The translations under genes were made by a program, and so were the position numbers. Positions 8,687 through 17,311 of a stretch of 64,000 nt of DNA are shown piece after piece. Position 1 is the stretch's first letter; each line of letters starts with the position of its first letter. The stretch is from Acetobacter vaccinii. GTDB lineage: Bacteria; Pseudomonadota; Alphaproteobacteria; Acetobacterales; Acetobacteraceae. The notes under the pieces were generated by a model. It searched no databases. It was given only the letters and a program-made list of their open reading frames with translations, and was not told the origin of the DNA. The stretch covers positions 1,718,001 to 1,782,000 of the forward strand of contig NZ_CP043506.1 in NCBI RefSeq assembly GCF_008365315.1. Reading direction: 5' to 3'.

Positions 8687-9409
8687 TCAGGACACCATGC
8701 CCTGGGCAATACGGTGCTTCATTTCACGGATAACGGCAGGCAACCCATCGGCTATGGCCTGACCGATCAGGAAATGACCGATATTGAGTTCGCGTATCTG
8801 TGGGATACTGGCAACGGGGCCGACATTGTCGAATGTCAGCCCGTGGCCTGCATGCACTTCCAGTCCTAGTGCGGCGGCCTGTGTTGCCGCCTGTTGCAGG
8901 CGTTCAATTTCTCCAGCCTGTCCTGTCGCGTAAGCACCGGTATGCAGTTCAACAACCTGCGCACCCGTTTGCGCGGCGGCTGCAATCTGCTCCGAGGCTG
9001 GGTCGATGAAGAGCGAGACCCGGATGCCCCGTGCCACAAGGCGCTGCACATAAGGGGTTAACTGCTCCAGTTGGCCAGCAACATTCAGGCCGCCTTCAGT
9101 TGTCAGTTCTTCCCGCCGTTCTGGGACAAGGCAGCAGGCGTGGGGGGATAACTCCAGCGCCAGTGCCTGCATTTCTGCCGTGGCCGCCATTTCCATGTTC
9201 AGGGGGGCAGCAATTTCGGTCCGCAGGCGTTGCAGGTCGGCATCGCGGATGTGGCGGCGGTCTTCACGCAGGTGGGCGGTAATGCCATCGGCACCGGCCT
9301 GCACGGCCAGCAGGGCCATGGCTACGGGGTCGGGGTGCGCCCCCCCGCGCGCGTTGCGAATGGTGGCAACGTGGTCGATGTTGACGCCAAGCCTGATGGG
9401 CAGTGTCAT
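8687..9409 (-). CDS. pdxJ: Pyridoxine 5'-phosphate synthase
   Basis: A 240-residue TIM-barrel enzyme that condenses 1-deoxyxylulose 5-phosphate with 3-amino-2-oxopropyl phosphate to form pyridoxine 5'-phosphate. Family markers are GVNIDHVATIRNARGG at the N terminus, the catalytic Glu/Arg stretch ITAHLREDRRHI, the HTGAYA loop, and GHGLTFDN near the C terminus. It overlaps the pdxA stop by 4 bases, so the last two enzymes of the DXP-dependent vitamin B6 pathway are co-translated. Confidence 0.97.
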   Translation of the reverse strand: MTLPIRLGVNIDHVATIRNARGGAHPDPVAMALLAVQAGADGITAHLREDRRHIRDADLQRLRTEIAAPLNMEMAATAEMQALALELSPHACCLVPERREELTTEGGLNVAGQLEQLTPYVQRLVARGIRVSLFIDPASEQIAAAAQTGAQVVELHTGAYATGQAGEIERLQQAATQAAALGLEVHAGHGLTFDNVGPVASIPQIRELNIGHFLIGQAIADGLPAVIREMKHRIAQGMVS

Positions 9410-10380
9410 GCGGGTGTCCTTCTGTTGGCGCTTAACTGGGCGGCCAGCCTTATGGCGGCTTCCAGACTGTGTGGGTCTGCCCTGTCCTGCCCGGCAATGT
9501 CAAAGGCCGTGCCGTGGTCGGGGGATGTGCGGATAATAGGCAGGCCAAGCGTGACATTGACCCCGCCAGCCATGTCCAGCGTTTTCAGCGGGATCAGCCC
9601 CTGATCATGGTACATGCACAAGGCCACATCGTAACGGCTGCGGGCCTGGGGGGTAAACATGGTGTCGGAGGGGAGGGGGCCGCTTACATCGAATCCTTCC
9701 GAGCGCAGAAGAGTGATGGCGGGGATAATAACCTCGCGCTCCTCCAGCCCCATCAGGCCGTTTTCTCCGGCATGGGGGTTAAGCCCCGCCACGGCAATAC
9801 GGGGGGCGTGGGGCAGGCCGAAGTCCCGCTGGAGCCCATGCGCCACGGTGCGTGCGGTGCGGACAATCAGGTCGGTGGTCAACTGTGTAATGGCGGTGCG
9901 GAGGGCTACATGGACTGTCACAGGCACAACCCGCAGAAGCGGACTGGCCAGCATCATGACTTCCTGCCCTGCGACACCGCAGAGTTCGGCAAGGTAGCTG
10001 GTGTGGCCGGGGTGGGTAAAGCCAGCCCCCTGTACCACATCCTTGCTGATGGGGTTGGTGACAATCCCACTGGCTTTGCCCTGCAAGGCCAGTTCTGTTG
10101 CAAGGCGGATGCTGTCGATAACACTGGTGGCATTCCGGGTGTCGGGTTTGCCGGGGCAGGCCGGGGCGGCCAATGGCAGCGGCAGTACAGGGATAGCGTG
10201 GGGAAAGACCTCGCCCCCTTGGGTAATATCCTGCACGACCTGTGTTGGCACATGGGGGGCCAGAAGGGTGGGGTCTCCCAGCCATACAAAGGCTGGACCA
10301 TCCTGCTTCAGGCTATGCCAGGCTTTGATGGTAATTTCCGGCCCAATGCCCGAGGGATCACCTTGTGTCAGAACCAGCAT
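9406..10380 (-). CDS. pdxA: 4-hydroxythreonine-4-phosphate dehydrogenase
   Basis: About 324 residues. It oxidises 4-phosphohydroxy-L-threonine to the aminoacetone-phosphate intermediate consumed by PdxJ. Visible motifs are LVLTQGDPSGIGPEI at the start, HPGHTSYLAEL, the metal-binding histidine in CMYHDQGLIPLKTL, and SPDHGTAFDIAG near the end. The ATG at 10380 has AAAGG 6 bases upstream; ATG 10395 and TTG 10425 are alternatives in the same frame. It lies upstream of pdxJ and overlaps it by 4 bases. Confidence 0.95.
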   Translation of the reverse strand: MLVLTQGDPSGIGPEITIKAWHSLKQDGPAFVWLGDPTLLAPHVPTQVVQDITQGGEVFPHAIPVLPLPLAAPACPGKPDTRNATSVIDSIRLATELALQGKASGIVTNPISKDVVQGAGFTHPGHTSYLAELCGVAGQEVMMLASPLLRVVPVTVHVALRTAITQLTTDLIVRTARTVAHGLQRDFGLPHAPRIAVAGLNPHAGENGLMGLEEREVIIPAITLLRSEGFDVSGPLPSDTMFTPQARSRYDVALCMYHDQGLIPLKTLDMAGGVNVTLGLPIIRTSPDHGTAFDIAGQDRADPHSLEAAIRLAAQLSANRRTPA

Positions 10381-10432
10381 GCCGAGCCTTTCCATAATCT
10401 GGCGGATACCACCGGAAAGGCGCAAGAAAAAC

Positions 10433-11134
10433 TCAGAAACGCCCCGCCGTAAAGGTGGTCAGGAACTGTTGCAGCACGTTGGGGGCCAGTCCGCACTGTA
10501 CCATATGGGTCATGTCCGGGCGCATGGCTTGGTACCATATCGGGTCAAAATGGCGGGATAGGCGGATACGGTCGGGCAGGTCGGCAGGCATATGCAGTAG
10601 GTGGTGGAAGGGCGGCAGATGGCTGAGAGCCGGGTCTTCCTCCGGCCTGTTGGATAGATAGAGGGTCGGGCTGAAAAAGGGATGGCCGGTGCGGTGTTCG
10701 CTATCGCCGGCGCGCAGGTAATGGTCGTAGCCGTTGACGTAGCCACCGGTGGCCAGGTTGGCCTCTGTCAGGTCAGCATGGTGGCTGCGATAGAAACGTT
10801 CATTAAACAGCATATGGGGGGAGCAATCATGCAGGCCCTCCGTGCAGTAGTGGTGAAAGCCAGATCGGTAGGTTCCATCCGCCAACCCGGCCATGGCGCT
10901 TGTACAGGTCAGCCGGTACCATTCCTCGTTGAAATAGCGGTTGGGGGAATGGCCGGAGGGCGCTCCATGGGCTGCGTACCAGTCTTCCAGTTCCGGGTCG
11001 GAGAGGGGGACTATATCCTCGTGCAGGGGGGCATATGTCTGCCTGTACCACGTGGGGTCAAAGGCATACCAAAGGGCCGAGGAGGGGGCAGATGACATGG
11101 GTGTGGGCGCAGCCTCGTCATGATGGAGAGGCAT
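10433..11134 (-). CDS. Stand-alone W-Y repeat protein resembling non-catalytic parts of acetic acid bacterial glycosyltransferases
   Basis: A 233-residue protein without signal peptide or membrane helix. It contains four copies of a degenerate aromatic repeat built round FD/FN-x-x-(W/F)Y: FDPTWYRQTY, YFNEEWYRLT, LFNERFYRSH, and HFDPIWYQAM near the C terminus. Some are followed by an H-H/D-H-Y-x-x-x-G element (FHHYCTEGLHDCSP, YDHYLRAGDSEHR). Repeats of this type are normally seen beside glycosyltransferase domains in large proteins of Acetobacteraceae, but no catalytic domain is present here. Function is unknown; polysaccharide binding or assembly would be inference. A start at the ATG encoding Met13 is an alternative. 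Confidence 0.7.
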   Translation of the reverse strand: MPLHHDEAAPTPMSSAPSSALWYAFDPTWYRQTYAPLHEDIVPLSDPELEDWYAAHGAPSGHSPNRYFNEEWYRLTCTSAMAGLADGTYRSGFHHYCTEGLHDCSPHMLFNERFYRSHHADLTEANLATGGYVNGYDHYLRAGDSEHRTGHPFFSPTLYLSNRPEEDPALSHLPPFHHLLHMPADLPDRIRLSRHFDPIWYQAMRPDMTHMVQCGLAPNVLQQFLTTFTAGRF

Positions 11135-11262
11135 GATGTTACGGGTCGGAGGCTAATAAATTCTATACACGGACAGAGGTGTCGGGTCAGCCAGTGGGCT
11201 GCCGGAACAACCACCGCACAGCCTGCTTGATTCCGTGTGCATGATGGCGCTACCACTAGGCC

Positions 11263-11610
11263 ATGGTCAGACTGATAATTATTGTTCCCTTCCTGTTGGC
11301 GCTTGTTGTTTTCAGCGCCAGTAACCAGGACCCGCTGGATATGTGGCTGCTTACCTATAGCTGGAAGTGCTCTGCTGGAGTACTGGCGCTGCTGGTGGCT
11401 GCTACGGCCTTTTTGCTGGGGGCTTTCTGCCTGTGGGTGGTGGAACTGCGCCAGAGCCGCCGCGCCCGCCGGGCGGAACAGCAGGTGCGCGAGCTTGAGG
11501 CTCAACTCGCCCAGCTTCAGGCTGCCAATGCCCAGCTTGCAGCACCGCCTGCTGGGGTTGTGACCCAAACACATTCTCTTGCTGAAAACGGAACGATACC
11601 CAATGTCTGA
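11263..11610 (+). CDS. LapA-domain membrane protein
   Basis: A 115-residue protein with two N-terminal transmembrane segments (about residues 3-20 and 37-62) separated by a short periplasmic loop starting SNQDPLDMWLL. A cytoplasmic coiled coil follows (RRARRAEQQVRELEAQLAQL). This is the architecture of LapA (DUF1049) proteins, which in enterobacteria act with LapB on LPS assembly. It overlaps the pyrF start by 8 bases, the conserved alphaproteobacterial arrangement with pyrF/trpF. Confidence 0.85.
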   Translation: MVRLIIIVPFLLALVVFSASNQDPLDMWLLTYSWKCSAGVLALLVAATAFLLGAFCLWVVELRQSRRARRAEQQVRELEAQLAQLQAANAQLAAPPAGVVTQTHSLAENGTIPNV

Positions 11611-12316
11611 CCAGACACGCACAACAGGTCTGATTGTTGCCCTCGATACCCAGTCTCCGGCGCAGGCCAGCCAGTGGGCGCAGGACGTTGGGCCTGCTGC
11701 AGGAATGCTCAAGCTGGGTATGGAATTTGCCTACGCGGCAGGGTTTCAGGCTGTGGCGGATGTGGCCGGTGGTCGTCCCCTGTTTCTGGATCTGAAGCTG
11801 CATGACATCCCCAATACAGTTGGGTCTGCCGTGCGTGCTTTGTCATACCTGCGGCCACGGATGCTGACCCTGCATGCAGGAGGTGGACGCGCCATGATGG
11901 AAGCAGCCCGCAAAGCATGTGATGAGGCCTTTCCCCAAGGTGAACGGCCCTTGCTGCTGGCAGTCACGGTGCTGACCAGTCTGGATGATCAGGGGCTTGC
12001 AGAAACCGGTGTGGAAGATGGTGCCCGAGCCCAAGTGCTGCGGCTTGGCAAGCTGGCCGTGCAGTCCGGGATTGATGGTCTGGTCTGCTCGGCTCAGGAA
12101 CTGAGCATGCTGCGTGCTGAACTGGGTGACAACCCCGTGCTTGTGACACCCGGTATCCGCCCTGCGGGTGCCGCCAGTGGCGACCAGAAAAGGACCATGA
12201 CCCCCGCTCAAGCGCGGGATGCCGGGGCAGACTGGATTGTGGTTGGGCGGCCCATTACCCAGGCGGCAGACCCTGCTGCGGCTGCGGCGGCAATTGCGGC
12301 TGAACTGGCGGGCTGA
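11603..12316 (+). CDS. pyrF: Orotidine 5'-phosphate decarboxylase
   Basis: A 237-residue enzyme converting OMP to UMP, the last step of de novo pyrimidine synthesis. The catalytic stretch FLDLKLHDIPNTV contains the Lys-Asp pair of the active site, and VTPGIRPAG plus DWIVVGRPIT form the phosphate-binding end. The ATG at 11603 (MSDQTRTTG) was chosen over a TTG at 11579 because the extra residues are absent from the family. It sits between lapA and trpF in an apparent operon. Confidence 0.97.
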   Translation: MSDQTRTTGLIVALDTQSPAQASQWAQDVGPAAGMLKLGMEFAYAAGFQAVADVAGGRPLFLDLKLHDIPNTVGSAVRALSYLRPRMLTLHAGGGRAMMEAARKACDEAFPQGERPLLLAVTVLTSLDDQGLAETGVEDGARAQVLRLGKLAVQSGIDGLVCSAQELSMLRAELGDNPVLVTPGIRPAGAASGDQKRTMTPAQARDAGADWIVVGRPITQAADPAAAAAAIAAELAG

Positions 12317-12319
12317 GGG

Positions 12320-12970
12320 ATGGCGCATACGGGAGCGCAAAGCGTTGGTGTTAAAATCTGCGGCCTGACAGAGGCTGTAGGGTTTGATGCCTGTGTTGAG
12401 CATGGGGCCGACTGGGTCGGCTTTGTTTTTTTTCAGCGTTCCCCGCGCTTTGTAACGCCTGAGCAGGCACGTCAGCTCTCAGCCCGCACCATAGGGGGGC
12501 CAGCACGGGTTGGCCTGTTTGTGCGGCCAGATGCTGCCGTTATTGCTGATGTTCTCAAGCATGTCCGGCTGGATGTGTTGCAACTCTATACGAGTGTTGA
12601 TGAGGCAGAGTGGTTTTCAAAGCACTTTGACTTGCCAGTGTGGCTGTCGCTGCCGGTTAGCCGCCGGGCGGAACTCCCCGCTACCCGTGTGGCCGACAGG
12701 GTTCTGATAGAACCCAAGCCCCCAGCAGATGCGACCCGGCCGGGCGGCAATGGCCAGCAGATGGACTGGAGCATGATGGCGGACTGGCAACCTGCTTTCC
12801 CATGGATGCTGGCTGGCGGTCTGACACCGGACAATGTGGCGGCGGCCATAGCAAGGACAGGCGCTCCGGCGGTTGATGTTTCATCAGGCGTTGAGGAGGC
12901 TCCAGGTATCAAGAGCCCTGCGGCAATCGCGCGCTTTATCCGCAATGCACAGGCTGCGATAACTGTTTGA
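12320..12970 (+). CDS. trpF: Phosphoribosylanthranilate isomerase
   Basis: A 216-residue TIM-barrel enzyme isomerising N-(5-phosphoribosyl)anthranilate in tryptophan synthesis. The N-terminal KICGLTE carries the catalytic cysteine, and the phosphate-binding end is seen in MLAGGLTPDNV and VDVSSGVE. It begins 3 bases after the pyrF stop. In many relatives trpB and trpA follow directly; here the next features are a tRNA-Ser gene and an integrated element, and no trpBA is present in the window. Confidence 0.96.
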   Translation: MAHTGAQSVGVKICGLTEAVGFDACVEHGADWVGFVFFQRSPRFVTPEQARQLSARTIGGPARVGLFVRPDAAVIADVLKHVRLDVLQLYTSVDEAEWFSKHFDLPVWLSLPVSRRAELPATRVADRVLIEPKPPADATRPGGNGQQMDWSMMADWQPAFPWMLAGGLTPDNVAAAIARTGAPAVDVSSGVEEAPGIKSPAAIARFIRNAQAAITV

Positions 12971-13043
12971 TATAAAAAAATGTCGGAATGGTCGCTTTCC
13001 CTCTTGCCTCAATCCGTAATCTTGCTATTACGTCTCTCGCGCT

Positions 13044-13134
13044 GGAGAGATGGCCGAGCGGCTTAAGGCGCACGCTTGGAAAGCGTGTGTACGTTAATAG
13101 CGTACCGAGGGTTCGAATCCCTCTCTCTCCGCCA
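13044..13134 (+). tRNA. tRNA-Ser (anticodon GGA)
   Basis: Acceptor stem GGAGAGA pairs with TCTCTCC. The anticodon loop CTTGGAAAG gives GGA, a long variable arm (GTGTGTACG...CGTACCGAG) marks a class II serine tRNA, and the T arm carries GGTTCGAATCC. The CCA end is encoded. The 3' end doubles as the likely attachment site of the downstream island. Confidence 0.97.
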
Positions 13135-13135
13135 T
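13125..13135 (+). other. Candidate attL: tRNA-Ser 3' end repeat
   Basis: The 11 bases CTCTCCGCCAT at the tRNA-Ser 3' end recur in the same orientation at 18263-18273. The surrounding CT-rich bases are partly similar. The pairing with an adjacent integrase gene suggests attL and attR of an integrated element. Confidence 0.55.
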
Positions 13136-13210
13136 GCCACCTAAGTGGTTGATTTTACAGCACAAAATTTTTGGCTTCCCGCTGTGTGATACACGCTTGT
13201 GACACACGGA

Positions 13211-14752
13211 ATGGACATGGCCACACCTTACATGACCCAACGTAGAAACTGCTGGTATCTGCGTGTCAGGAACCCTGCTGACCTGCGTCCCCTTATGGGA
13301 TGTTATGTTGTTAAAAGCCTGAAAACCCATGATAGAATGACAGCCAGAAACAGGGCTGTGGCTCTGGTCGCTACACTGTCAAATATCTGGAACGACATGC
13401 GTCAGAAGCTCGCTCAAGCCATTACAGCCTACAGAGATGAACAGATTACGGCTTCTGACCTGAAAGACTTCCTGCAACGTCATCAGGAAGAAATCAGCCA
13501 GCTACCGGAAAATGACATCAAAGCTGTTGCTGAGTGGATGAAAGCCCGCATTGGCCTGCTGGAACATGACGTTCGTAAAGACAGGGAACATCTGGAACAC
13601 CTGACAATCCTGACTGACGCATGGCAGGAAGCACACAGCAAAGGTGTTACCGAAGGGCTGGAAAGAGCCATCAAACTTGGTGGTGTGGCAAGTCCTGCTC
13701 CTGTTGCTTCTGTGACTGAGGAAACAGCAGAATCAGACACCTATTCCATGACATCATGGCCGGACCTTGTTGAAGAATTTTTTCGGGACCATCCCGGCTA
13801 CAGCAGAAAAACCATCTCAGCCTATAAAACCACGATGAAGCAGGTGCTTGCTGTCATTGGTCGCAAACCCATGCGGGATATGACCAAGGATGACGTGAAA
13901 CGTTATGCTGACCATCTGCGTGACACTCCAGGCCGGGATGGACAGGTTCGCAAGACGAAAACCATTGAACGTCAGATGTCAGAAATCCGCACCTTTATGG
14001 CCTGGGCTGTGTCCTGTGGGTATGTTGCGGACAGGGGCTTTGCTGATGTCAAAGGTCGCGGAAGAACCCTGGAGGAAAAACAGCTACGTCAGGAAGATAT
14101 TCGCAGGGCTTTCACCTCTGATGAATTGAAGCGATTCTTCAACACGCCTCTGTTCCTTGGAAGTAAGTCTTCAACCATGCGAGCTTCACCAGGGAATTAC
14201 CGACACAGGGACCATGATTTCTGGTTTATGATGATTATGGCCCTGACAGGTGCGCGAGATGCTGAAATTGCTTATGCATCATCAGACCTTTATTATCTAA
14301 AAGATATTCCCTGCATCGATTTGCGGAAGTCTGGCACCAAGACCCAGAACAGCCCCCGTCTGATTCCTGTCCTTCCCCAACTGCAACAGGTCGGGTTTCT
14401 GGAATGGGCTAAAAGACAGAAAACCAAAGGCCGGAGTCTTGTGGAAAGCCCCACTGGTGTCATTTCAGTGGATGCATGGTCCAAACGTGGGAATCGTTAT
14501 CTCCGACAGGTAGGATATACCGATAAAGCATTGGTCTTGTATTCCTTCAGACATACCTTCCGGCAGGTTCTCCGCACGTCCGGCTTGCATCCAGAAATTG
14601 TAAATCGCATTTTTGGACATGAGACGGGTGAGGTAGGGTCTGGCTACGGTTCCAACCTCTCATATGAAGAAGCCAGACTGTTCATGGACAAGGTGAAATA
14701 CCCTGTATTCCTTGACCATCTGGCTGACCGGAATGGGACATTCCTCTGGTAG
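13211..14752 (+). CDS. Tyrosine-type site-specific integrase
   Basis: A 513-residue recombinase counted from the ATG at 13211; GTG 13199 and ATG 13217 are also possible. A long N-terminal half (RNCWYLRVRNPADLR, then helical DNA-binding segments) precedes a core-binding domain and the catalytic domain. The catalytic residues are visible: Arg in LTGARDAEIA (349), His-x-x-Arg in FRHTFRQ (448/451), His in IFGHETGE (470), and the nucleophile Tyr in SGYGSN (about 479). Its position next to the tRNA-Ser 3' end implies integration there. It converges on the resolvase gene with a 12-base gap. Confidence 0.93.
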   Translation: MDMATPYMTQRRNCWYLRVRNPADLRPLMGCYVVKSLKTHDRMTARNRAVALVATLSNIWNDMRQKLAQAITAYRDEQITASDLKDFLQRHQEEISQLPENDIKAVAEWMKARIGLLEHDVRKDREHLEHLTILTDAWQEAHSKGVTEGLERAIKLGGVASPAPVASVTEETAESDTYSMTSWPDLVEEFFRDHPGYSRKTISAYKTTMKQVLAVIGRKPMRDMTKDDVKRYADHLRDTPGRDGQVRKTKTIERQMSEIRTFMAWAVSCGYVADRGFADVKGRGRTLEEKQLRQEDIRRAFTSDELKRFFNTPLFLGSKSSTMRASPGNYRHRDHDFWFMMIMALTGARDAEIAYASSDLYYLKDIPCIDLRKSGTKTQNSPRLIPVLPQLQQVGFLEWAKRQKTKGRSLVESPTGVISVDAWSKRGNRYLRQVGYTDKALVLYSFRHTFRQVLRTSGLHPEIVNRIFGHETGEVGSGYGSNLSYEEARLFMDKVKYPVFLDHLADRNGTFLW

Positions 14753-14764
14753 CAGGTTACTTCT

Positions 14765-15376
14765 TCATGCCTCAAAAATACTGGTCTGGCGTGTAAACTG
14801 GTTATCCTGTTGCATAGCCTGAACACGTCTGACCAATGTGGCTAAAGACACACCAGAAATGGAAGACGCATGTCTGTAGCTTTTTCCTGATGCTAAAAGC
14901 TCCAGAGCATGTTGTACTTTAACGGAACTGACTTTGGGTCTGCCTATGGGACGACCTGACTTTGTTCCATATTTCTGAGCATGGTCTATGCCACACCGAA
15001 TGCGCTCATTAATGGTCTCACGTTCATTCTGAGCAATAACAGACATCAACAGATAACTGACTCGGCTTGACCTGTCTGACGTATCCACACCTTCTGTCAG
15101 ACTTCTGACTGTTATTCCTTTTTCGTTAAACTCTTCCAGTAAACGTGCAAGATGGGCTGTTCTTCTCCCAAGCCTGTCCACCTTCCAGACAGTCACAACA
15201 TCGCCCTTGTGCAACAGATTTAACAATCTGTTTAACTCTGGTCTGTCTTCTGTTGCACCGGAAATATTTTCTGTAAAAATTCTTTCTTTAGGAATCCCGG
15301 ATTCCAGTAAATGAGTGACCTGCATATCAGTGGACTGGTCTCTGGTGCTGACACGTGCATAACCATAAATTGCCAT
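14765..15376 (-). CDS. Serine recombinase (resolvase/invertase family)
   Basis: A 203-residue protein. The N-terminal catalytic domain carries the nucleophile Ser10 in YGYARVSTRDQ and the conserved VWKVDRLGRR. The long E helix is visible around SYLLMSVIAQNERE. A C-terminal helix-turn-helix (SYRHASSISGVSLATLVRRV) completes the resolvase/Hin architecture. Length is close to the usual 180-200. It probably resolves cointegrates or inverts DNA within the element; an 8-base direct repeat lies just upstream of its start. Confidence 0.93.
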   Translation of the reverse strand: MAIYGYARVSTRDQSTDMQVTHLLESGIPKERIFTENISGATEDRPELNRLLNLLHKGDVVTVWKVDRLGRRTAHLARLLEEFNEKGITVRSLTEGVDTSDRSSRVSYLLMSVIAQNERETINERIRCGIDHAQKYGTKSGRPIGRPKVSSVKVQHALELLASGKSYRHASSISGVSLATLVRRVQAMQQDNQFTRQTSIFEA

Positions 15377-15417
15377 TTTGAAATCTCTCCTTAAATTGTT
15401 AATCAGGTGATTAATTT

Positions 15418-15439
15418 TGAATACATAGTATTGAATACA
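15418..15439. repeat. Direct repeats upstream of the resolvase (candidate res/operator)
   Basis: TGAATACA occurs at 15418-15425 and again at 15432-15439, a 14-base period, and GTATTGAATAC between them is palindromic. The site is about 40 bases upstream of the resolvase start, where res subsites or autoregulatory operators of serine recombinases usually lie. An 8-base stem (AACCCTTA 15444-15451 with TAAGGGTT 15463-15470) follows. Confidence 0.4.
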
Positions 15440-15666
15440 ATTTAACCCTTATGTTTACAGTGTAAGGGTTCTGTGTTCCTAAAGGCAAGTTTTTAGAACA
15501 GTATTTATTTAATTAATTATTTTAAATAAAATTGATTTATTTCCAGTAATTGTGTTTTTAATTTTTGGCACTCTCTTGCAAGGAAGAAACTCTGTTTCTG
15601 ACTTGTCACGCACAAAGCAGAGGAACAGGAGATTTGTAAAATCTCCGGCGTGCGTATGGTGCCTAG

Positions 15667-17066
15667 CACTACAGTTGCATTTTGTGTCGTGAGTGAAAGC
15701 GCATAGCGTTGGCCTGATGTGTTCGTCGAAAGACGGACCATCTGAGGATATGGGCGACGGGTAGGCGGCGTTGTGCAAGCTTTACAACGATGCGCCTGAT
15801 TTCCTGTATGGACCATCGGATAAGGATGATCGTGTTCTGCGTTGTGTTTTTTTCGGTTTCAGTGAGTTTGCCTGATACCGCACACTTGCCATGACGGCAT
15901 AGGCAAGCATGACCAAAGAGACATGCCGATGCCAACCATGCCAGGAACGGGTTTCGTTATGATCGAGACCGAATTCGTTTTTGGCTGCTTCGAAACATTC
16001 TTCGATCCTCCAGCGCGTTCCTTCAACGTTCACGAGTTCCTGTATGGTCATCCCTTTCGGACACCAAGTCGTAAAATAGGCGAGGTCTCCATCGACGATG
16101 GTCCGACGGATCAACAGGCCACGTGTCCATGATCCGGCAATAGGGCAGTCAAATTCTTCAGCATCCAGATCGGCAAGCGCAAGATATGCCCAGTCATACA
16201 GTCGCTCACCCTTTGTGCCGTGCCCCGCAGACAGGCGGTGCCAGTCATTCTCTGACAGAGCCGCAGCAATATCTCTTGCTTCTCCTGCAATCAGCGGGTC
16301 TGTTGCCCATGACCCGAACCAGTGATTGCCTTTGACGCCAAGGACATATCCTATTCCTGCCCGACGAAGTGTGCGTTCCATATCGCCGACGCCATACACG
16401 CTGTCTGCTGCGACCCAGCGGAAGGGCACGCCTGCGCTCGATCATCATCGAGGCCAACGCCGGTTTGGTTGCAAACACCACGTCATCGGGAACGTGGGTC
16501 TGCTGGAGGCGCTCACGGTTCGATGTCCAGTCTTGCGGGAGATACAGGGCGCGGTCAATAAAGGCATGGCCACGCGCTGAGACATAGGTGGCAAATACCC
16601 CAATCTGGCAGTTCGTGATCTTGCCGGCAGATCCCGTATACTGCCGCCCGACACCGCATGACGCCTGACCTTTCTTCAGAAAACCGGTCTCATCAATCAC
16701 CAGTACACCATCTTCAGTGCCCAGATGCTCGATCACATATTCCCTCACGACATCACGAAGAGCATCGGCATCCCAGCGCCCGCGCCCCAAAAGTGCCTGC
16801 TGCCGCCAGGGACCGGGATCTCCTGCGGCTTCTGCCCGCATCCAACCTGTCTTGCGTGGATCATTGCCAATTAAAACATCAAGGAAAGAACACGCTGAAT
16901 CCGCGACACGCTTTTGCGTAAACAGTGGAGCAATCCGCTCCTTGGCTGATCGAAGCGAACGCACCCATAATTCCAGCGTCTCTTCAACAGACGCACCACC
17001 AGTCATCATATCCTGAATCATGGTTATTCATAGAGTCAGAACTCAACACAATATGCAACTGTAGTG
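15667..17066 (-). mobile_element. IS701-family insertion sequence (IS1452-like), 1.4 kb
   Basis: Terminal inverted repeats begin CACTACAGTTGCATTTTGTG on the left; the right end read in reverse is CACTACAGTTGCATATTGTG, one mismatch in 20. The enclosed 1400 bases carry a single transposase gene on the minus strand. Flanking tetramers are CTAG and CTAA, so no perfect target duplication remains. Size, terminal sequence and transposase resemble IS1452 of Acetobacter pasteurianus, recalled from the literature and not checked by alignment. Confidence 0.88.
15782..17021 (-). pseudogene. IS701-family transposase, frameshifted
   Basis: The N-terminal frame starts at 17021 (MIQDMMTGGASVEETLELWV) and carries the first DDE aspartate in GVLVIDETGFLKKGQASCGV. 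The C-terminal frame, ending at 15782, carries the second Asp in WVAADSVYGVGD and the Glu region RWRIEECFEAAKNEFGLD. The two halves are in different frames, and homology switches near 16430-16440 in a GAGCGCAGGCGTG run, where about two bases (GC) appear lost. Together they would make a normal-length transposase of about 410 residues. The copy is therefore probably inactive unless frameshifting or a sequencing error is involved. Confidence 0.85.
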
Positions 17067-17311
17067 CTAATCAACGAACGGGAAATGGAATCACACAGAA
17101 ACGCTCAAAAGCAGTGGGTTTTTTGATCCCTCCAAGTAGCCTGTATCTTGAACACTTCACGAATGACAGCGTGGAAAGCCTTGAACCTCACTCAGGTTGT
17201 ATCATAAACCGCAGTTCTGATATGAAACCAAGACATGAAAACCAGAGCTTTTTTGCCATGTCCCGGAAACGTGGGGTTTTGATATAGTATTCATAAAATT
17301 TTCGAGTGGTT

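Noticed and set aside
9469..10452. 327-codon plus-strand frame opposite pdxA
   Set aside because: pdxA on the minus strand has clear motifs; the plus-strand product does not.
15509..15816. Short overlapping minus-strand frames near the left end of the IS element
   Set aside because: They run across the IS terminus into AT-rich non-coding DNA and lack start signals.
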